A DNA stretch of 64,000 nucleotides, taken from contig NZ_KI629785.1 in assembly GCF_000503775.1 (NCBI RefSeq), positions 1,115,501 through 1,179,500 of the forward strand. Direction: 5' to 3'. The notes beneath the pieces were generated by a model that saw only the letters and a program-made list of their open reading frames with translations, had not been told where the DNA came from and ran no database searches. The stretch is from Brevibacillus panacihumi W25 (GTDB lineage: Bacteria > Bacillota > Bacilli > Brevibacillales > Brevibacillaceae). Positions 44,701 through 54,283 of the stretch are shown in pieces (positions within the stretch are counted from its first letter, which is position 1; every line of letters starts with the position of its first letter). Both the position numbers and the translations under genes were made by a program.

Positions 44701-45939
44701 TTACGCTGACTGAAAGTCAGCCTTATAAGGTTCGCTTCTCGTTAAAATGCAGTATATCCAGCGGATTAGCTTATTCACACAAGCAATCACAACCTGTTTG
44801 TGGGGCTTTCCTTCCCCCTTTTTCACGTCATAATACTCACGTAATCGCTGATTTACTGAGCTTTGTAAGAGACACCCCTTTCGTCTTCTTACTCCGCATT
44901 GTACAGCTTGGTACAGCGCTCTTCGCAAGCGTTTGGAACCCCGTTTGGTAATTCGGTTTGTGCTTGCTGTGAACTTTCCGGAGGATGTGACACTTGGGTC
45001 AACCCCAGCGAATGCGACCAATTTCTTTGCGTGGTCAAACCGTTCGATTTCCCCAATTTCGGCCAGGATTGTGGCAGCAATCTTGTTTCCCACGCCGGGA
45101 ATCGAACGGAGTAGATCATATTCTTTTTTTTCTTCAGCCAGGGCATCTATTTGTTTTTCAAGCTTGGATAGATGCTCCTGGTATTGAAGTAGCAACGTGA
45201 TGAACATACGTAAACTAAGCACATAACTCTCATGGACCCCTTCTTGAAAGGGGCTTTTTTCTGCCGCTGCCATCATATCTATTGCCTTTTCCTTTGCCCA
45301 CTTCGGTGACCGTCCACGAACAAGCTTTGTGTTCATACACTCCGCTAGCTTGTCCACTCCTGCCGTTTTTACCGCCCCTGGTGTTGAATACATTTCCAAC
45401 ACTCCCAATGATACCGTTGAATACAAATCCCCAAACACACCTTCATACGTGGGAAAGACCTGGTCTAGGACAGCCCGAAATTGCAATTTTGTCTGAACAT
45501 ACATATCCGTCATTGCCTCATGTTGTCTCGTGAGATGACGTAAATGAAGCCAGTGCGTTTCCTGCTTTTGGTACGGTTCAAACTCCTCTTTGTAATAAAG
45601 TTCTCCTAAATGAACCGCGTCCAATTTATCGGTCTTCACTTTTCTTAGGTGCGTTTTCTTAGCCCGCTGGGCTAATAAGGGATTAAGGATATACAGGTCA
45701 TAATTTTTCTCCTCTGCCCACTCTACAATGGGAAGGTGGTAGTGACCTGTAGCCTCAAGAATAATTGCTGGACGACAACCGCTGTCCTTTTCTACTTCCT
45801 TTAGCCTTCCATGAAGCCATTCCAAATCTGTTATGGTATGCGAAAAACGAAATCCTTTTCCGTATAATTTGTTCCGATCCAGAAAGATCTGTGCTTGGCT
45901 TTCTCCTTTTGCCACATCGATTCCTACAACTGGATTCAC
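44701..45939 (-). CDS. IS110-family DEDD transposase (recombinase)
   Basis: 412 residues from GTG 45939 (GGAAGG six bases upstream), so the protein begins VNPVVGIDVAKG; the frame is open to 46050 but the extra part overlaps the structured leader. The N-terminal RuvC-like DEDD domain has D8 in GIDVAKG, E62 in ILEATGHY, and D104 and D107 in KTDKLDA. A long coiled segment is followed by the Tnp domain with SIPGVGNKIAATILAEIG, FAGVDP and ITKRGSKRLRRAL. Intact, with no stop or frameshift. Members are guided by a bridge (seeker) RNA encoded next to the gene. Confidence 0.9.
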   Translation of the reverse strand: MNPVVGIDVAKGESQAQIFLDRNKLYGKGFRFSHTITDLEWLHGRLKEVEKDSGCRPAIILEATGHYHLPIVEWAEEKNYDLYILNPLLAQRAKKTHLRKVKTDKLDAVHLGELYYKEEFEPYQKQETHWLHLRHLTRQHEAMTDMYVQTKLQFRAVLDQVFPTYEGVFGDLYSTVSLGVLEMYSTPGAVKTAGVDKLAECMNTKLVRGRSPKWAKEKAIDMMAAAEKSPFQEGVHESYVLSLRMFITLLLQYQEHLSKLEKQIDALAEEKKEYDLLRSIPGVGNKIAATILAEIGEIERFDHAKKLVAFAGVDPSVTSSGKFTASTNRITKRGSKRLRRALYQAVQCGVRRRKGCLLQSSVNQRLREYYDVKKGEGKPHKQVVIACVNKLIRWIYCILTRSEPYKADFQSA

Positions 45940-46175
45940 GTTCTTCCTTCCCCTCACTTCTTTTACCGGCAGCCCCTTTAGCACTTGTATGCCATAGCTT
46001 CGCATGTGATACGGGATCTTGTCCCAACCAGCCCAAACATAGTTGTACAAGTAGGGGGTGAACAGTTTCCTCCACGGGTTTTTCCCAAAAAGGGGATCGT
46101 TCTACCCGGCTACCAATAGAGTAAAGCCATTTCCATGAAAAATGGCCAGCCAGTTTTTTCTGGCTGACCTCATAA
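45940..46175 (-). ncRNA. Candidate bridge RNA region of the IS110-type element
   Basis: The region between the transposase start and the repeat has no convincing gene but several stems: GGTCAGCCAG/CTGGCTGGCC near 46144-46168, CCATTT/AAATGG with internal CATGG near 46127-46145, and CCCCTTTTT/AAAAACCC near 46074-46096. Its size and its position upstream of the gene match the IS621-type bridge RNA of the IS110 group. The identity is inferred from position and structure only. Confidence 0.4.
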
Positions 46176-46188
46176 TACGAAAAAGGGA

Positions 46189-46438
46189 AGAACGCTCAGG
46201 CGGGTTGGGATCTTCGCTGGGGGTCATCCCTGGCCGCCTTCATTGCAAAGGCGGAACCGCGGCCAAAAGCAGCCCACTTCGAAGAAGTGATTCAGGGTTG
46301 CCCGCTAAATGCGTGTTCCGCCTTTTCCATTACGGCTTGGTCAAGATCCCAAATGCCTTCGCTTTTCTTCCCTTTTTCCTCGACCAGCTTCGCTCGATCT
46401 CCATGCTAATGGGGTGTGGGTTTCTCAGGATGTAGTGG
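46189..46438 (-). repeat. 250-bp repeat, copy A (intact)
   Basis: Directly followed by copy B. The first 110 bases (46189-46298) recur at 46439-46548 with only two mismatches, and the remaining 140 recur more loosely at 48497-48630. It contains stems such as CACTTC/GAAGTG and CCGCC/GGCGG. It encodes no convincing protein. Confidence 0.85.
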
Positions 46439-46548
46439 AGAACGCTCAGGCGGGTTGGGATCTTCGCTGGGGGTCATCCCTGGCCGCCTTCATTGCAAAG
46501 GCGGAACCGCGACCAAAAGTAGCCCACTTCGAAGAAGTGATTCAGGGT
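46439..46548 (-). repeat. 250-bp repeat, copy B, first part
   Basis: Matches copy A at a constant offset of 250 bases up to 46548, where the group II intron interrupts it. The rest continues at 48497. Confidence 0.85.
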
Positions 46549-48496
46549 GTAGAGTAGAGAACTGACGCTTTCTGGCGACCGTTTGGTCGCCTTACTCCTT
46601 TCAGTTCCCCCTCATCAAACCGTACGTGAGGTTCTCCCTCATACGGCTTTCCGATGTTCTTCTTTCCTTGGCATTCGGTTATCGCGTACGGCAAGCTTCA
46701 CAAGAATTCCTCTTGTAGCTTTTGCTATCTCTCTCATCCGCGCATGTCTCGCTTGTTTATTCCTTTTCTTGTTGTTAAAGAGCACAAGTCTTGTCAGAAC
46801 ATACCAGTCGATGCGACATAACCACTTAGCTCCTATGGGTGAAAGTGAATAATAATTCTTGAAACCTTGAAGTTTTCGATTCAGCCCTTGTATCAGCTCG
46901 TCTAGTGACCAGTACAACTTGTTGCGCGGTTTGGTATACTCTTTGATTTTCCTTCTCATTTCCTTCATAGCCTTCTTGCTCGGAATGTGTGACATGACGT
47001 ACATTTTCTTTCCACCCTTGAGAAGAATGGGAAATTTTCGATGGTGTAAACCAAGGAAGTCAAAGCCCGTCGTATTGTCCCAGATATTAACCAGTCGAGA
47101 CTTTTCTTTACTAAGTGTAAGGTCCAGTTTGTTTAGTACCGCTTTTATGACTTGTATACTTTCCAAAGCGTCTTGTTTCGATCTACACATGATTACAAAA
47201 TCATCCGCATATCGGATCAGCTTCCCAAGATGAGTGAATTGCTTCTCCCAAATCGTGTCCATGTAGTCCAAATAAATATTTGCCAACAGTGGAGAGATTA
47301 CCCCTCCTTGCGGAGTGCCCCATTCGGTTTCATGAAACTGTACATCTTCCATGACGCCCGCACGGAGCCAGTTCCGAATCAGCTTTAGTATCCTGCGATC
47401 AGAAATCCTTTTCTCTACTAGCTTCATGAGCTTTTCCTGATTAATGTTGTCAAAGTATCCTTTGATGTCTACATCGACTACCCAGGAGGCCGTCCTGCTG
47501 GTTTTCTTGATTTGTGTAATCGCCTGGTGGGCATTTCGTTTGGGACGGAATCCGTATGAGCAATCTTTGAAATCGGCTTCAAAGATAGGCTCAATAACCA
47601 TCTTGGTTGCCATCTGAACAACACGATCTCGGATGGTCGGGATACCAAGCGGTCTTTGTTTCCCATCCGCTTTCGGGATGTACGTGCGCCGCACAGGAGA
47701 TGGATGATATTGCTTACCCTTCAGGTCGAGATAAATTTCGTTGAGAAATTTACTTTCCCCATACTCCTGAACGATTCTTTCAATTGTCTGTCCATCTATC
47801 CCGCCGCTACCTTTATTGGCTCGAACTCTACGCCACGCTTCCGCAAGAATATCTGGCCGGTACACTTTGTCATACAGAGCATGAAATCGCCGTTTTGGAT
47901 TTTCCTTGGCACAAAGATATAGGGTTGTCCAAAGTTGTCGAGCTTTTACATTGGTGTAGTTAGCAAGTTTACTTGCATTCACTCACTCTTACCTCCTTTC
48001 AACCCAAGAACAAAGCAGGGTTCCTTCCCTCCACAAGGTTGTGTTGTCCTTATGTTCAACGGTACTATAAACCCCTCCGACTCCCTCTCTGCCGTCCACC
48101 CTTTCGCATGTGCTTATAGGTTTTCGCTTTACACCCCAACGGGGTGTGCAGAGTAGGGTCTCCCCAGTTCCGTTAACTACTTTCTCAGCGTACCGCTCCC
48201 CATACTCCGGGAGGTTCCCTGATGCTGTCTCCAAGTTCTACACATCGTCCATGGACTTCGCCTGCGGCCACCGGGCTCGTCTCCTCCTTGTCCATCCACT
48301 GATGGTCCCTTTAACGAAGCGGCAGGATTCACTTTATGTTACGGTCCGCTGATTTGCTCGCTCCCTTACGGGATACTTTGTCACAGGGCTTCAACCTTAG
48401 GATCTCTCCACCAGTTGCCTGTCAGCTACGAGGCGACTTGGCTCTTACCTCGGTTGGACTTTCACCAACTAGCAATTAACGGCTTGCTGGGCGCGC
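46549..48496 (-). mobile_element. Group II intron inserted in repeat copy B (1,948 bp)
   Basis: Boundaries come from comparison with the uninterrupted copy A. On the minus strand ...AGCGGCCA|GCGCGCCCAG starts the intron, and ...CTCTAC|ACCCTGAATC ends it, against AGCGGGCAACCCTGAATC in copy A. Domain V (about 46618-46648, AGCCGTATGAGGG...CCTCACGTACGGTT) and domain VI follow the RT gene. The stretch 47983-48496 is ribozyme domain I-III. The 5' end is GCGCG rather than the usual GTGYG. Confidence 0.92.
46639..47982 (-). CDS. ltrA: Group II intron reverse transcriptase/maturase
   Basis: 447 residues, intact. RT motifs: DKVYRPDILAEAWRRVRANKG, GIPTIRDRVVQ, CSYGFRPKRNAHQAI, WVVDVDIKGYFDNI, WGTPQGGVISPLLANIYLDY and RYADDFVIM (YADD about 258-261). 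A maturase region with FKNYYSLSP comes after these. No HNH endonuclease domain. The stop codon overlaps the first strand of domain V, which is common for these introns. It belongs to a lineage different from the class C protein at 6990-8246. Confidence 0.93.
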   Translation of the reverse strand: MNASKLANYTNVKARQLWTTLYLCAKENPKRRFHALYDKVYRPDILAEAWRRVRANKGSGGIDGQTIERIVQEYGESKFLNEIYLDLKGKQYHPSPVRRTYIPKADGKQRPLGIPTIRDRVVQMATKMVIEPIFEADFKDCSYGFRPKRNAHQAITQIKKTSRTASWVVDVDIKGYFDNINQEKLMKLVEKRISDRRILKLIRNWLRAGVMEDVQFHETEWGTPQGGVISPLLANIYLDYMDTIWEKQFTHLGKLIRYADDFVIMCRSKQDALESIQVIKAVLNKLDLTLSKEKSRLVNIWDNTTGFDFLGLHHRKFPILLKGGKKMYVMSHIPSKKAMKEMRRKIKEYTKPRNKLYWSLDELIQGLNRKLQGFKNYYSLSPIGAKWLCRIDWYVLTRLVLFNNKKRNKQARHARMREIAKATRGILVKLAVRDNRMPRKEEHRKAV

Positions 48497-48630
48497 TGGC
48501 CGCTGAAACCGTGTTCCGCCTTTTCCGTTCCAGCTTGGTCAAGATCCCAAAAGCCATTCGCTGGTTTTCCCCTTTTTCCTCGACCGACTTTTTCTGTTCC
48601 CCTCCACTTCTTTTGTGGGATTCTCAGGGT
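48497..48630 (-). repeat. 250-bp repeat, copy B, second part
   Basis: Continues copy B after the intron. Shared blocks with copy A include gtgttccgccttttcc, gcttggtcaagatcccaaa and cctttttcctcgacc. Divergence is higher here than in the first part. Confidence 0.8.
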
Positions 48631-48640
48631 GGATCTGATA

Positions 48641-48690
48641 AAACAGCGGCGATTCTAAGACTTTATTTCAGTCTTAGGTCGCCGCTGTTT
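48641..48690 (-). terminator. Terminator after the chemoreceptor gene
   Basis: Very stable: arms aaacagcggcgattctaagact (split here as AAACAGCGGCG and CTAAGACT) and AGTCTTAG plus CGCCGCTGTTT, with TTTTATC on the minus strand. Repeat copy B begins about ten bases beyond it. Confidence 0.9.
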
Positions 48691-48719
48691 CCAGTCTAGT
48701 ACTTATTTTCTTGGATTCC

Positions 48720-50858
48720 TTATTCGACTTTGAAGCGTTTTACCATTTCGTCAAAATCGTTGATCATCTGATCCAGCTCGGTCACCGACTGCGCCAGTCT
48801 GTCCATATCCAGAAGCGTCGTCTCCGCTGTCGCACGGACCTGTTGGGAGCCGGCCGATGTTTCTTCCGAGAGTGCCGTTACTTCCAGGACGGAATCAACC
48901 ATCTTTCTGGACAATTGCGTTTGATCATCCATCCGCTGTTTAATGCTGTCAATTGAACCAACGGTATCTTTCACTCGCTCTACGAATTCTTCGAGAATTT
49001 CTCCCGTTTTACCGACAATATCGACTCCCTCGGCAATAATCGCTTGTCCTTCCTGCGATGTGTACACAAATTGGTTGATTTGTGACTGGATGTTGCCGAT
49101 AATTCCTCCGATCTCTTCTGTCGAATGAGCAGTCTGTTCCGCTAATTTGCGGATCTCATCCGCGACCACGGCAAATCCTCGCCCTGCTTCCCCCGCTCTT
49201 GCCGCTTCGATCGCCGCATTCAGCGCGAGAAGATTGGTCTGGCTGGAAATCGTGGAAATCATGTTTGATATCTCGCCGATTTTTTCGGATTGAATATGGA
49301 GCTCGTTCATCGAATCCATACTTTGATTCATGAACCCCTGAACGGTATTCATCTTTTCGGAGGCTTCGGCTACCGCTCCTTTTCCTTCCTGCGATGCTTC
49401 CATCATGACCAGAGATGCCGATCTGGTCTGTTCCGTAAAACGATGGATCTCTTCCGTCAAGTTGTTCAGATCGTTGATGCCGTTTGTAATTTGATCCATA
49501 TTGCTGCTCGTTTCTTCGGAGCCCTTTGAAATTTCCACAATTGTCGCCGCCACTTCATTCATGGCACTGCTGGTAATGGAAGTTGACTGTCTGAGCGAGC
49601 TGGAAAATTGCTGCAACGATTGGCTGGACACCTTCAATTGGTTGACCATCTGCCGCAAGCTGCCCGTCATGATACCGTAAGCATTGCTCAACGTCCCCAG
49701 TTCATCCGCCCGCTTTAATTGGACTTCGTAAGTCAGATCTCCTTTGGACGTTTGATCGAGCGCCGCCACGATGGTGCGAATCGGTTTGATCAGCGAACGG
49801 GCCAAAAGGATGCTGAGCACGACTGCGGCAGCTAGGCTGAGCAGCGCAGTAACAAGGGTTGTATTGCGGCTTTTATTGATCGTAGCCAAAATGTCGCTGT
49901 AATCTTCTTCCACGATCAATCCCCAGCCCAACTCTTCAAGATAGGCATATGCTGAGATACTGTCCGCTTGGTTATAGCTTTGATACGGTTCCATGATCAA
50001 ACCTTTGGCTTTTGTCTGAACCGCTTCCGCTACAGGCGGGGAATGCATCATCGATAACTGCGGGAAAAGCTCCACTTCCTTAAGGGCATTTTCCGCTGCT
50101 TCGATTTGCTTGGGATCGCCGCCCTGTTTCGCCTTGTTCAACTCCTCTTCCAGAGGAGCCAGCTTTGCTTGCAACTGTGCTTGATACCACTCGCTGCTCA
50201 GCAAATCTGTAGAACCGGCAAGCAGATTCCCTTGTTCGTCTACGAGGTACGCTCTGCCTGACGTACCGATTTTGAACGTACTGATAAACTCGGTAATCGC
50301 ATCGAGGAATACGGCCTGCTGGACGACGCCTGACAAGTTTTTGTTCTCGTCATATACAGGAGTGGAGAAAGGCAGCTTTACTTTCCCGTCTCCCGTTGAG
50401 ACAAATGGCGAGCCGATAATCGATTTTTGTTCTTCAATCGCCTTGTAGAAATAATCGCGGCCAGACAAGTCCTGAAAGCGAAATCCTCTGGATGGATTGA
50501 TAATGGCCTTCCCGTCATTGCGCAAGAGCGCTGTCGTTGTATTCGGATTTGCTTCCGCCAGCCCTTTGCTAACCTGAATCCAATACTCGATTTCCGGAGC
50601 TAACGGTTCATCTGCTGTCTGTGGAAACGGAATCTTATTTATGTTTGGAAGGGAAGCAACCTGTGCCAATGAAACCTGCCGTTCCTTCACCCAGGTGTCA
50701 ATCTTCTCCTCCGCATTTTGCAGGGAGTAGTTGAGCAACGTGGTATGATCCTCCATTACGAGCTGTTGCGTGTAATAATAATTGGTTCCGGCAATACCGC
50801 CTACAATCATCAGCGTAATGGCCAGTAACGCGGTAAGAAAACGGGTAAACAAATTCAT
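48720..50858 (-). CDS. Methyl-accepting chemotaxis protein (dCache-type)
   Basis: 712 residues. An N-terminal membrane helix ([18 protein letters not shown]) is followed by a large extracellular double-Cache sensor (about 35-330, with GRDYFYKAI and [10 protein letters not shown]), a second helix near 335-355, a HAMP domain ([24 protein letters not shown]) and the signalling hairpin. The CheA/CheW-binding tip is [48 protein letters not shown]. dCache receptors usually sense amino acids, carboxylates or similar small molecules. The adjacent Tct genes make a tricarboxylate ligand an idea worth testing, nothing more. Confidence 0.92.
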   Translation of the reverse strand: MNLFTRFLTALLAITLMIVGGIAGTNYYYTQQLVMEDHTTLLNYSLQNAEEKIDTWVKERQVSLAQVASLPNINKIPFPQTADEPLAPEIEYWIQVSKGLAEANPNTTTALLRNDGKAIINPSRGFRFQDLSGRDYFYKAIEEQKSIIGSPFVSTGDGKVKLPFSTPVYDENKNLSGVVQQAVFLDAITEFISTFKIGTSGRAYLVDEQGNLLAGSTDLLSSEWYQAQLQAKLAPLEEELNKAKQGGDPKQIEAAENALKEVELFPQLSMMHSPPVAEAVQTKAKGLIMEPYQSYNQADSISAYAYLEELGWGLIVEEDYSDILATINKSRNTTLVTALLSLAAAVVLSILLARSLIKPIRTIVAALDQTSKGDLTYEVQLKRADELGTLSNAYGIMTGSLRQMVNQLKVSSQSLQQFSSSLRQSTSITSSAMNEVAATIVEISKGSEETSSNMDQITNGINDLNNLTEEIHRFTEQTRSASLVMMEASQEGKGAVAEASEKMNTVQGFMNQSMDSMNELHIQSEKIGEISNMISTISSQTNLLALNAAIEAARAGEAGRGFAVVADEIRKLAEQTAHSTEEIGGIIGNIQSQINQFVYTSQEGQAIIAEGVDIVGKTGEILEEFVERVKDTVGSIDSIKQRMDDQTQLSRKMVDSVLEVTALSEETSAGSQQVRATAETTLLDMDRLAQSVTELDQMINDFDEMVKRFKVE

Positions 50859-50977
50859 GGGAGCACCTCTGTTCCTTTCTAAAAATATTATACATTAATT
50901 TATACAATGTTTATTTACCCGGGAATTTATGTTACAAACATACTTTTTATGAAAATTTTGTAATGGAAATGAATGGA

Positions 50978-51001
50978 GAGGATGCTTCCAAAAGCACCCT
51001 C
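50978..51001 (-). terminator. Weak terminator after tctA
   Basis: gaggatgctt (50978-50987) with aagcaccctc (50992-51001) on a tight loop; no T run follows. It also lies upstream of the chemoreceptor promoter region. Confidence 0.4.
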
Positions 51002-51015
51002 ATCATGTAGCTTGA

Positions 51016-52530
51016 TTATTGTGAAATGGACTGGTCGGACTTTTCCTTTTTCCGGGAGAAGTATTTTGCCAGCAACGGGTAAAAAATCGCCAGGACTGCC
51101 AGCAAAAGAATGGTAGCCGATATCGGTTTTGTAATAAACGACATGTAGTCGCCGTTCGTAATGAGCAGCTGTCTGCGGAACGTTTCTTCCATCAATTTGC
51201 CCAAAACTAGTCCCAATACCAATGAAGCTGGGGAGAAGTGATACTTTTTCATATAGTATCCGATGACGCCGAAAGCCAGCATGACCCAGACGTTAAACAT
51301 ACTGTTGGAAACGGCGTACGACCCGATGATGGACAGTCCGATGATGAACATGGCCAGGGTGGAATAAGGGAGATTAAGCAATAAGCTGAAGCTCTTTACA
51401 CCTATACGTCCGCCGATAAATGTAACGATGCTGGCGATCAGCATGGAAAAGAAAATGCAGTAGAGCAGCAATGGTTGCTCGGACATCAACTGCGGTCCAG
51501 GCTGCAATCCTTGCAAGGTCAGCGCAGCGAGAATGACAGCGGTCGTAGGGCTTCCGGGAATACCCAGGACCAAAGTGGGGATCATCGCTCCTCCAGCCGC
51601 AGCATTGTTCGCCGATTCCGGCGCGACAACCCCTTCTTCCGCTCCGTGGCCGAATTTTTCCTTGTTTTTGCTGGAGCGCAACGCTTCGCCATAACTGACG
51701 ATGGAGGCGATGGATCCGCCTGTTCCAGGCAAAATCCCGATCGCTGTCCCGATCGCAGATGCTTTTAACGCAACCCATTTGTACTTCAATATATCTTTCA
51801 GCTTGTAGCCTTCCAGCTTGATTTTTTCTGATGTTGAGAAATTTTGCGCTTCCGACCGCTCGGTGATCTGATTCAGCACTTCGCCCAAAGCAAAGGCGCC
51901 GATCATGATCGGAATAAACTCGATTCCGTTCATCAGCTCAATATGGTCGAATGTAAAACGTTCTGCAGCAGAAATCGGGTCAATTCCAATCATGGCGATG
52001 GTGATCCCAAGCATACCTGAGATGACCGCTTTCGTTACATTCTTTGTGCCGACTGCGGAGATGACTGTAATTCCCAACAGCGCGAGCGCGAAATATTCCG
52101 CACTTTGAATTTTCAAGGCTACTTCAGAGAGAGGAGGGGACAGAAAAAGCATCACAAATACGGAGAAGATACCGCCGAATGCTGAGGCGCTGATCGCCAA
52201 CCCCAAAGCTCGTCCTGCTTTCCCTTGCTTTGTCATCGGGTAACCGTCAAAAGTCGTAGCCACCGCTTCCGGCGTACCCGGCGTATTGAACAAAATCGCT
52301 GTAATCGATCCGCCGTATGCTGCCCCTGCATAAATCGCCACCAGCAATATAATAGAAGGAATGACTCCCATATAATAGGTAAATGGAAGCATCAGAACAA
52401 TGGCCATCGAGGAACTGATGCCGGGTAATGAGCCGAACAGAACACCCAACAGCATCCCGAGAAAGACAAGCACCAGGTTGCCGGGCGACAGTGTAGTCAA
52501 CAGCCCGTCAAGTAACAGATTGAAGTCCAT
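51016..52530 (-). CDS. tctA: Tripartite tricarboxylate transporter, large permease
   Basis: 504 residues from ATG 52530 (TTG 52536 is the alternative). TctA signatures: LGMLLGVLFGSLPGISSSMAIVLMLPFTYYMG, AAYGGSITAILFNTPGTPEAVATTFDG, GKAGRALGLA and the second copy GTAIGILPGTGGSIASIVSYGEA. About 11-12 membrane segments. With TctB and the binding protein TctC it imports carboxylates using the ion gradient. Last gene of the prpF-tctCBA cluster. Confidence 0.93.
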   Translation of the reverse strand: MDFNLLLDGLLTTLSPGNLVLVFLGMLLGVLFGSLPGISSSMAIVLMLPFTYYMGVIPSIILLVAIYAGAAYGGSITAILFNTPGTPEAVATTFDGYPMTKQGKAGRALGLAISASAFGGIFSVFVMLFLSPPLSEVALKIQSAEYFALALLGITVISAVGTKNVTKAVISGMLGITIAMIGIDPISAAERFTFDHIELMNGIEFIPIMIGAFALGEVLNQITERSEAQNFSTSEKIKLEGYKLKDILKYKWVALKASAIGTAIGILPGTGGSIASIVSYGEALRSSKNKEKFGHGAEEGVVAPESANNAAAGGAMIPTLVLGIPGSPTTAVILAALTLQGLQPGPQLMSEQPLLLYCIFFSMLIASIVTFIGGRIGVKSFSLLLNLPYSTLAMFIIGLSIIGSYAVSNSMFNVWVMLAFGVIGYYMKKYHFSPASLVLGLVLGKLMEETFRRQLLITNGDYMSFITKPISATILLLAVLAIFYPLLAKYFSRKKEKSDQSISQ

Positions 52531-52545
52531 GTGCAATCCCCCCCT

Positions 52546-53028
52546 TTAATAGAGATAGTAACTAAGCAGTTTTAGGATCTCGACACCTCTTGGCAACGGT
52601 ACGCTGAGCAAGTTGCCGAACAGCAGCGCGAACCCGAATGAAACAGCCACCGATATGCCGGCCATCTTGCCGTATTTTCGCTCGCCTAGAAGCAAGAGCA
52701 AGCCGAACGTAAACAGAATAAATGCGACGATAAACCCGAGCGTATCGACCAGCAAAACAAACAGAATGATGCTGGCGAGCAAACCGATAAACTCCTTCGT
52801 TAATTCATTGGGTTTATGTGGCGTATCGGCAGCGGGCTCCGCTTTTCGCTTCCGGATCGTCTGAAAGAGGGAGATGACCGTTAACACGATCGTGATGATC
52901 ATGATTCCTTGTGGAAAGCCAGCAGGACCTATCGGATCAGTCGTACGTTCCATATCAATCAGCAAAGACTCTTTGAAAAATACACCCAACACTACGAGAA
53001 GCAGTACGTGAAAAATAATATCACCCAT
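52546..53028 (-). CDS. tctB: Tripartite tricarboxylate transporter, small membrane subunit
   Basis: 160 residues with four membrane segments, two in the form LLASIILFVLLVDTLGFIVAFILFTFGLLLLLG separated by a charged cytoplasmic loop (RKRKAEPAADTPHKP). The DPIGPAGFPQ motif after the first helix is the TctB hallmark. Lies 9-15 bp before tctA and 80 bp after tctC. Confidence 0.9.
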   Translation of the reverse strand: MGDIIFHVLLLVVLGVFFKESLLIDMERTTDPIGPAGFPQGIMIITIVLTVISLFQTIRKRKAEPAADTPHKPNELTKEFIGLLASIILFVLLVDTLGFIVAFILFTFGLLLLLGERKYGKMAGISVAVSFGFALLFGNLLSVPLPRGVEILKLLSYYLY

Positions 53029-53108
53029 GATGTCACCTCCATTCAGGCAGCGGTCGATCTGCTGCCCGAATTTTTTTGCATTCCATCGTTTTTGTAATTT
53101 TAAACGGT

Positions 53109-54107
53109 TTACTTGAGGCCAATTTGCGTTGAGATTTTATCGAAAATCTCGTATTGATCTTGCCACTCTTTGCGGAACTGTTCCGGATCCTGGTAGCCTT
53201 CTACGAGATCGGCCAAGTTCTGCTCAGCAAATTGCTTGTATTCTTCCGTCTCGTATACAGCCTTCATTTTATCGACCAAATATTGCCTCACTTCTTCAGG
53301 CGTATCTTTTTTGACAGCAAAACCGCGCCATGAACCAATCGTGACATTTACGCCTTTTTCCACAGTAGTAGGGACATCCTTCATTTCATCGATTTTGGTG
53401 ATGCGCTCGTCATTAAGCACGACGATTGGCTTCACTTTGCCATCCTTGATAAAGCTGATGGCTGAAATCATCTTGTCGAGATAGACGTCAACCTCGCCAC
53501 CCAGCACAGCAGCTTTCACCTCAGAACCGGACTTGTACGGAATGAATTTAATTTTGATGCCTGCCGCATCAGCGATTGCATTCAGCGTAAGATCATCCAA
53601 ACCGCCAGGGCTTACACCGGCAAAGGAAATTTCTTTTTCCTTCCCTTGTTTGAGCAAATCATCAAAATCGGCAATGCTGCTGCCGCTCGGAACGGACAAG
53701 ACATAAATATCGCTCTGAACACGGATCAGCGGATCGAAGTTTTCCATCAATTTTACGTTTTTCGATTTGCCCAGGACATCTGCGATGACGTGCGATGGGG
53801 TGATTTCCAAAATGGTGTAGCCGTCATTTTTTTGCTGATAGGCGTGCATCATCCCGACCAATCCGCCGCTGCCGTCTTTATTGACCGGCTGGACTGGCTG
53901 ACCTGTTTCCTTGCTCAACATCTCGGCGAACTTGCGGGCGAATGTGTCGCTGGCGCTTCCTTCACCGAATGGAACGACCATTTCGATCGGCTGCTTCGGG
54001 TAATCGATTGCCGACTCACCGGAACCTGTCGACTGTTGGCCACAGCCAACGACTCCTAATGCCAGTGTCAAAGCCAATGCAGCAAATACAACTGCTTTTC
54101 TTTTCAT
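53109..54107 (-). CDS. tctC: Tripartite tricarboxylate transporter, substrate-binding lipoprotein
   Basis: 332 residues. Lipobox LGVVGCGQ, then the Bug/TctC fold: YPKQPIEMVVPFGEGSASDTFARKFAEMLSKETGQ (the usual YP...I..VVPF.AGG), GYTILEITPSH, GGLDDLTLNAIADAAGIKIKFIPYKSGSEVKAAVLGGEVD. Normally the third-position glycine-rich loop binds a carboxylate. It feeds TctAB; ligand not identifiable. Second gene of the cluster. Confidence 0.92.
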   Translation of the reverse strand: MKRKAVVFAALALTLALGVVGCGQQSTGSGESAIDYPKQPIEMVVPFGEGSASDTFARKFAEMLSKETGQPVQPVNKDGSGGLVGMMHAYQQKNDGYTILEITPSHVIADVLGKSKNVKLMENFDPLIRVQSDIYVLSVPSGSSIADFDDLLKQGKEKEISFAGVSPGGLDDLTLNAIADAAGIKIKFIPYKSGSEVKAAVLGGEVDVYLDKMISAISFIKDGKVKPIVVLNDERITKIDEMKDVPTTVEKGVNVTIGSWRGFAVKKDTPEEVRQYLVDKMKAVYETEEYKQFAEQNLADLVEGYQDPEQFRKEWQDQYEIFDKISTQIGLK

Positions 54108-54283
54108 GTTGGTACCTCCTGTTTATACTGTGAAATTTTGTGAAATATTTTAGAAATCGCTTACAAAAGGCAGAAAACATATCGTTGTCATTCTTGCAGG
54201 GGAGCGCCATTACTAGCCACTCCACTGCAATCTGGCAACTTGATGTCCCTATGCCATTCTGTTATGAAGCATCCGTTGCTCGC

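Larger units (their letters stand above)
44661..46188 (-). mobile_element. IS110-family insertion sequence (ends approximate)
   Basis: Contains the DEDD transposase and a structured 5' leader of more than 200 bp. IS110 elements have no long terminal inverted repeats and no obvious target duplication, so the ends cannot be fixed from one copy. The right limit is set where the 250-bp repeat begins at 46189, the left at the terminator hairpin. Confidence 0.6.

Noticed and set aside
46189..46548. CRISPR or other short-spacer array
   Set aside because: Only two copies of a long unit, directly abutting, without spacers or cas genes.
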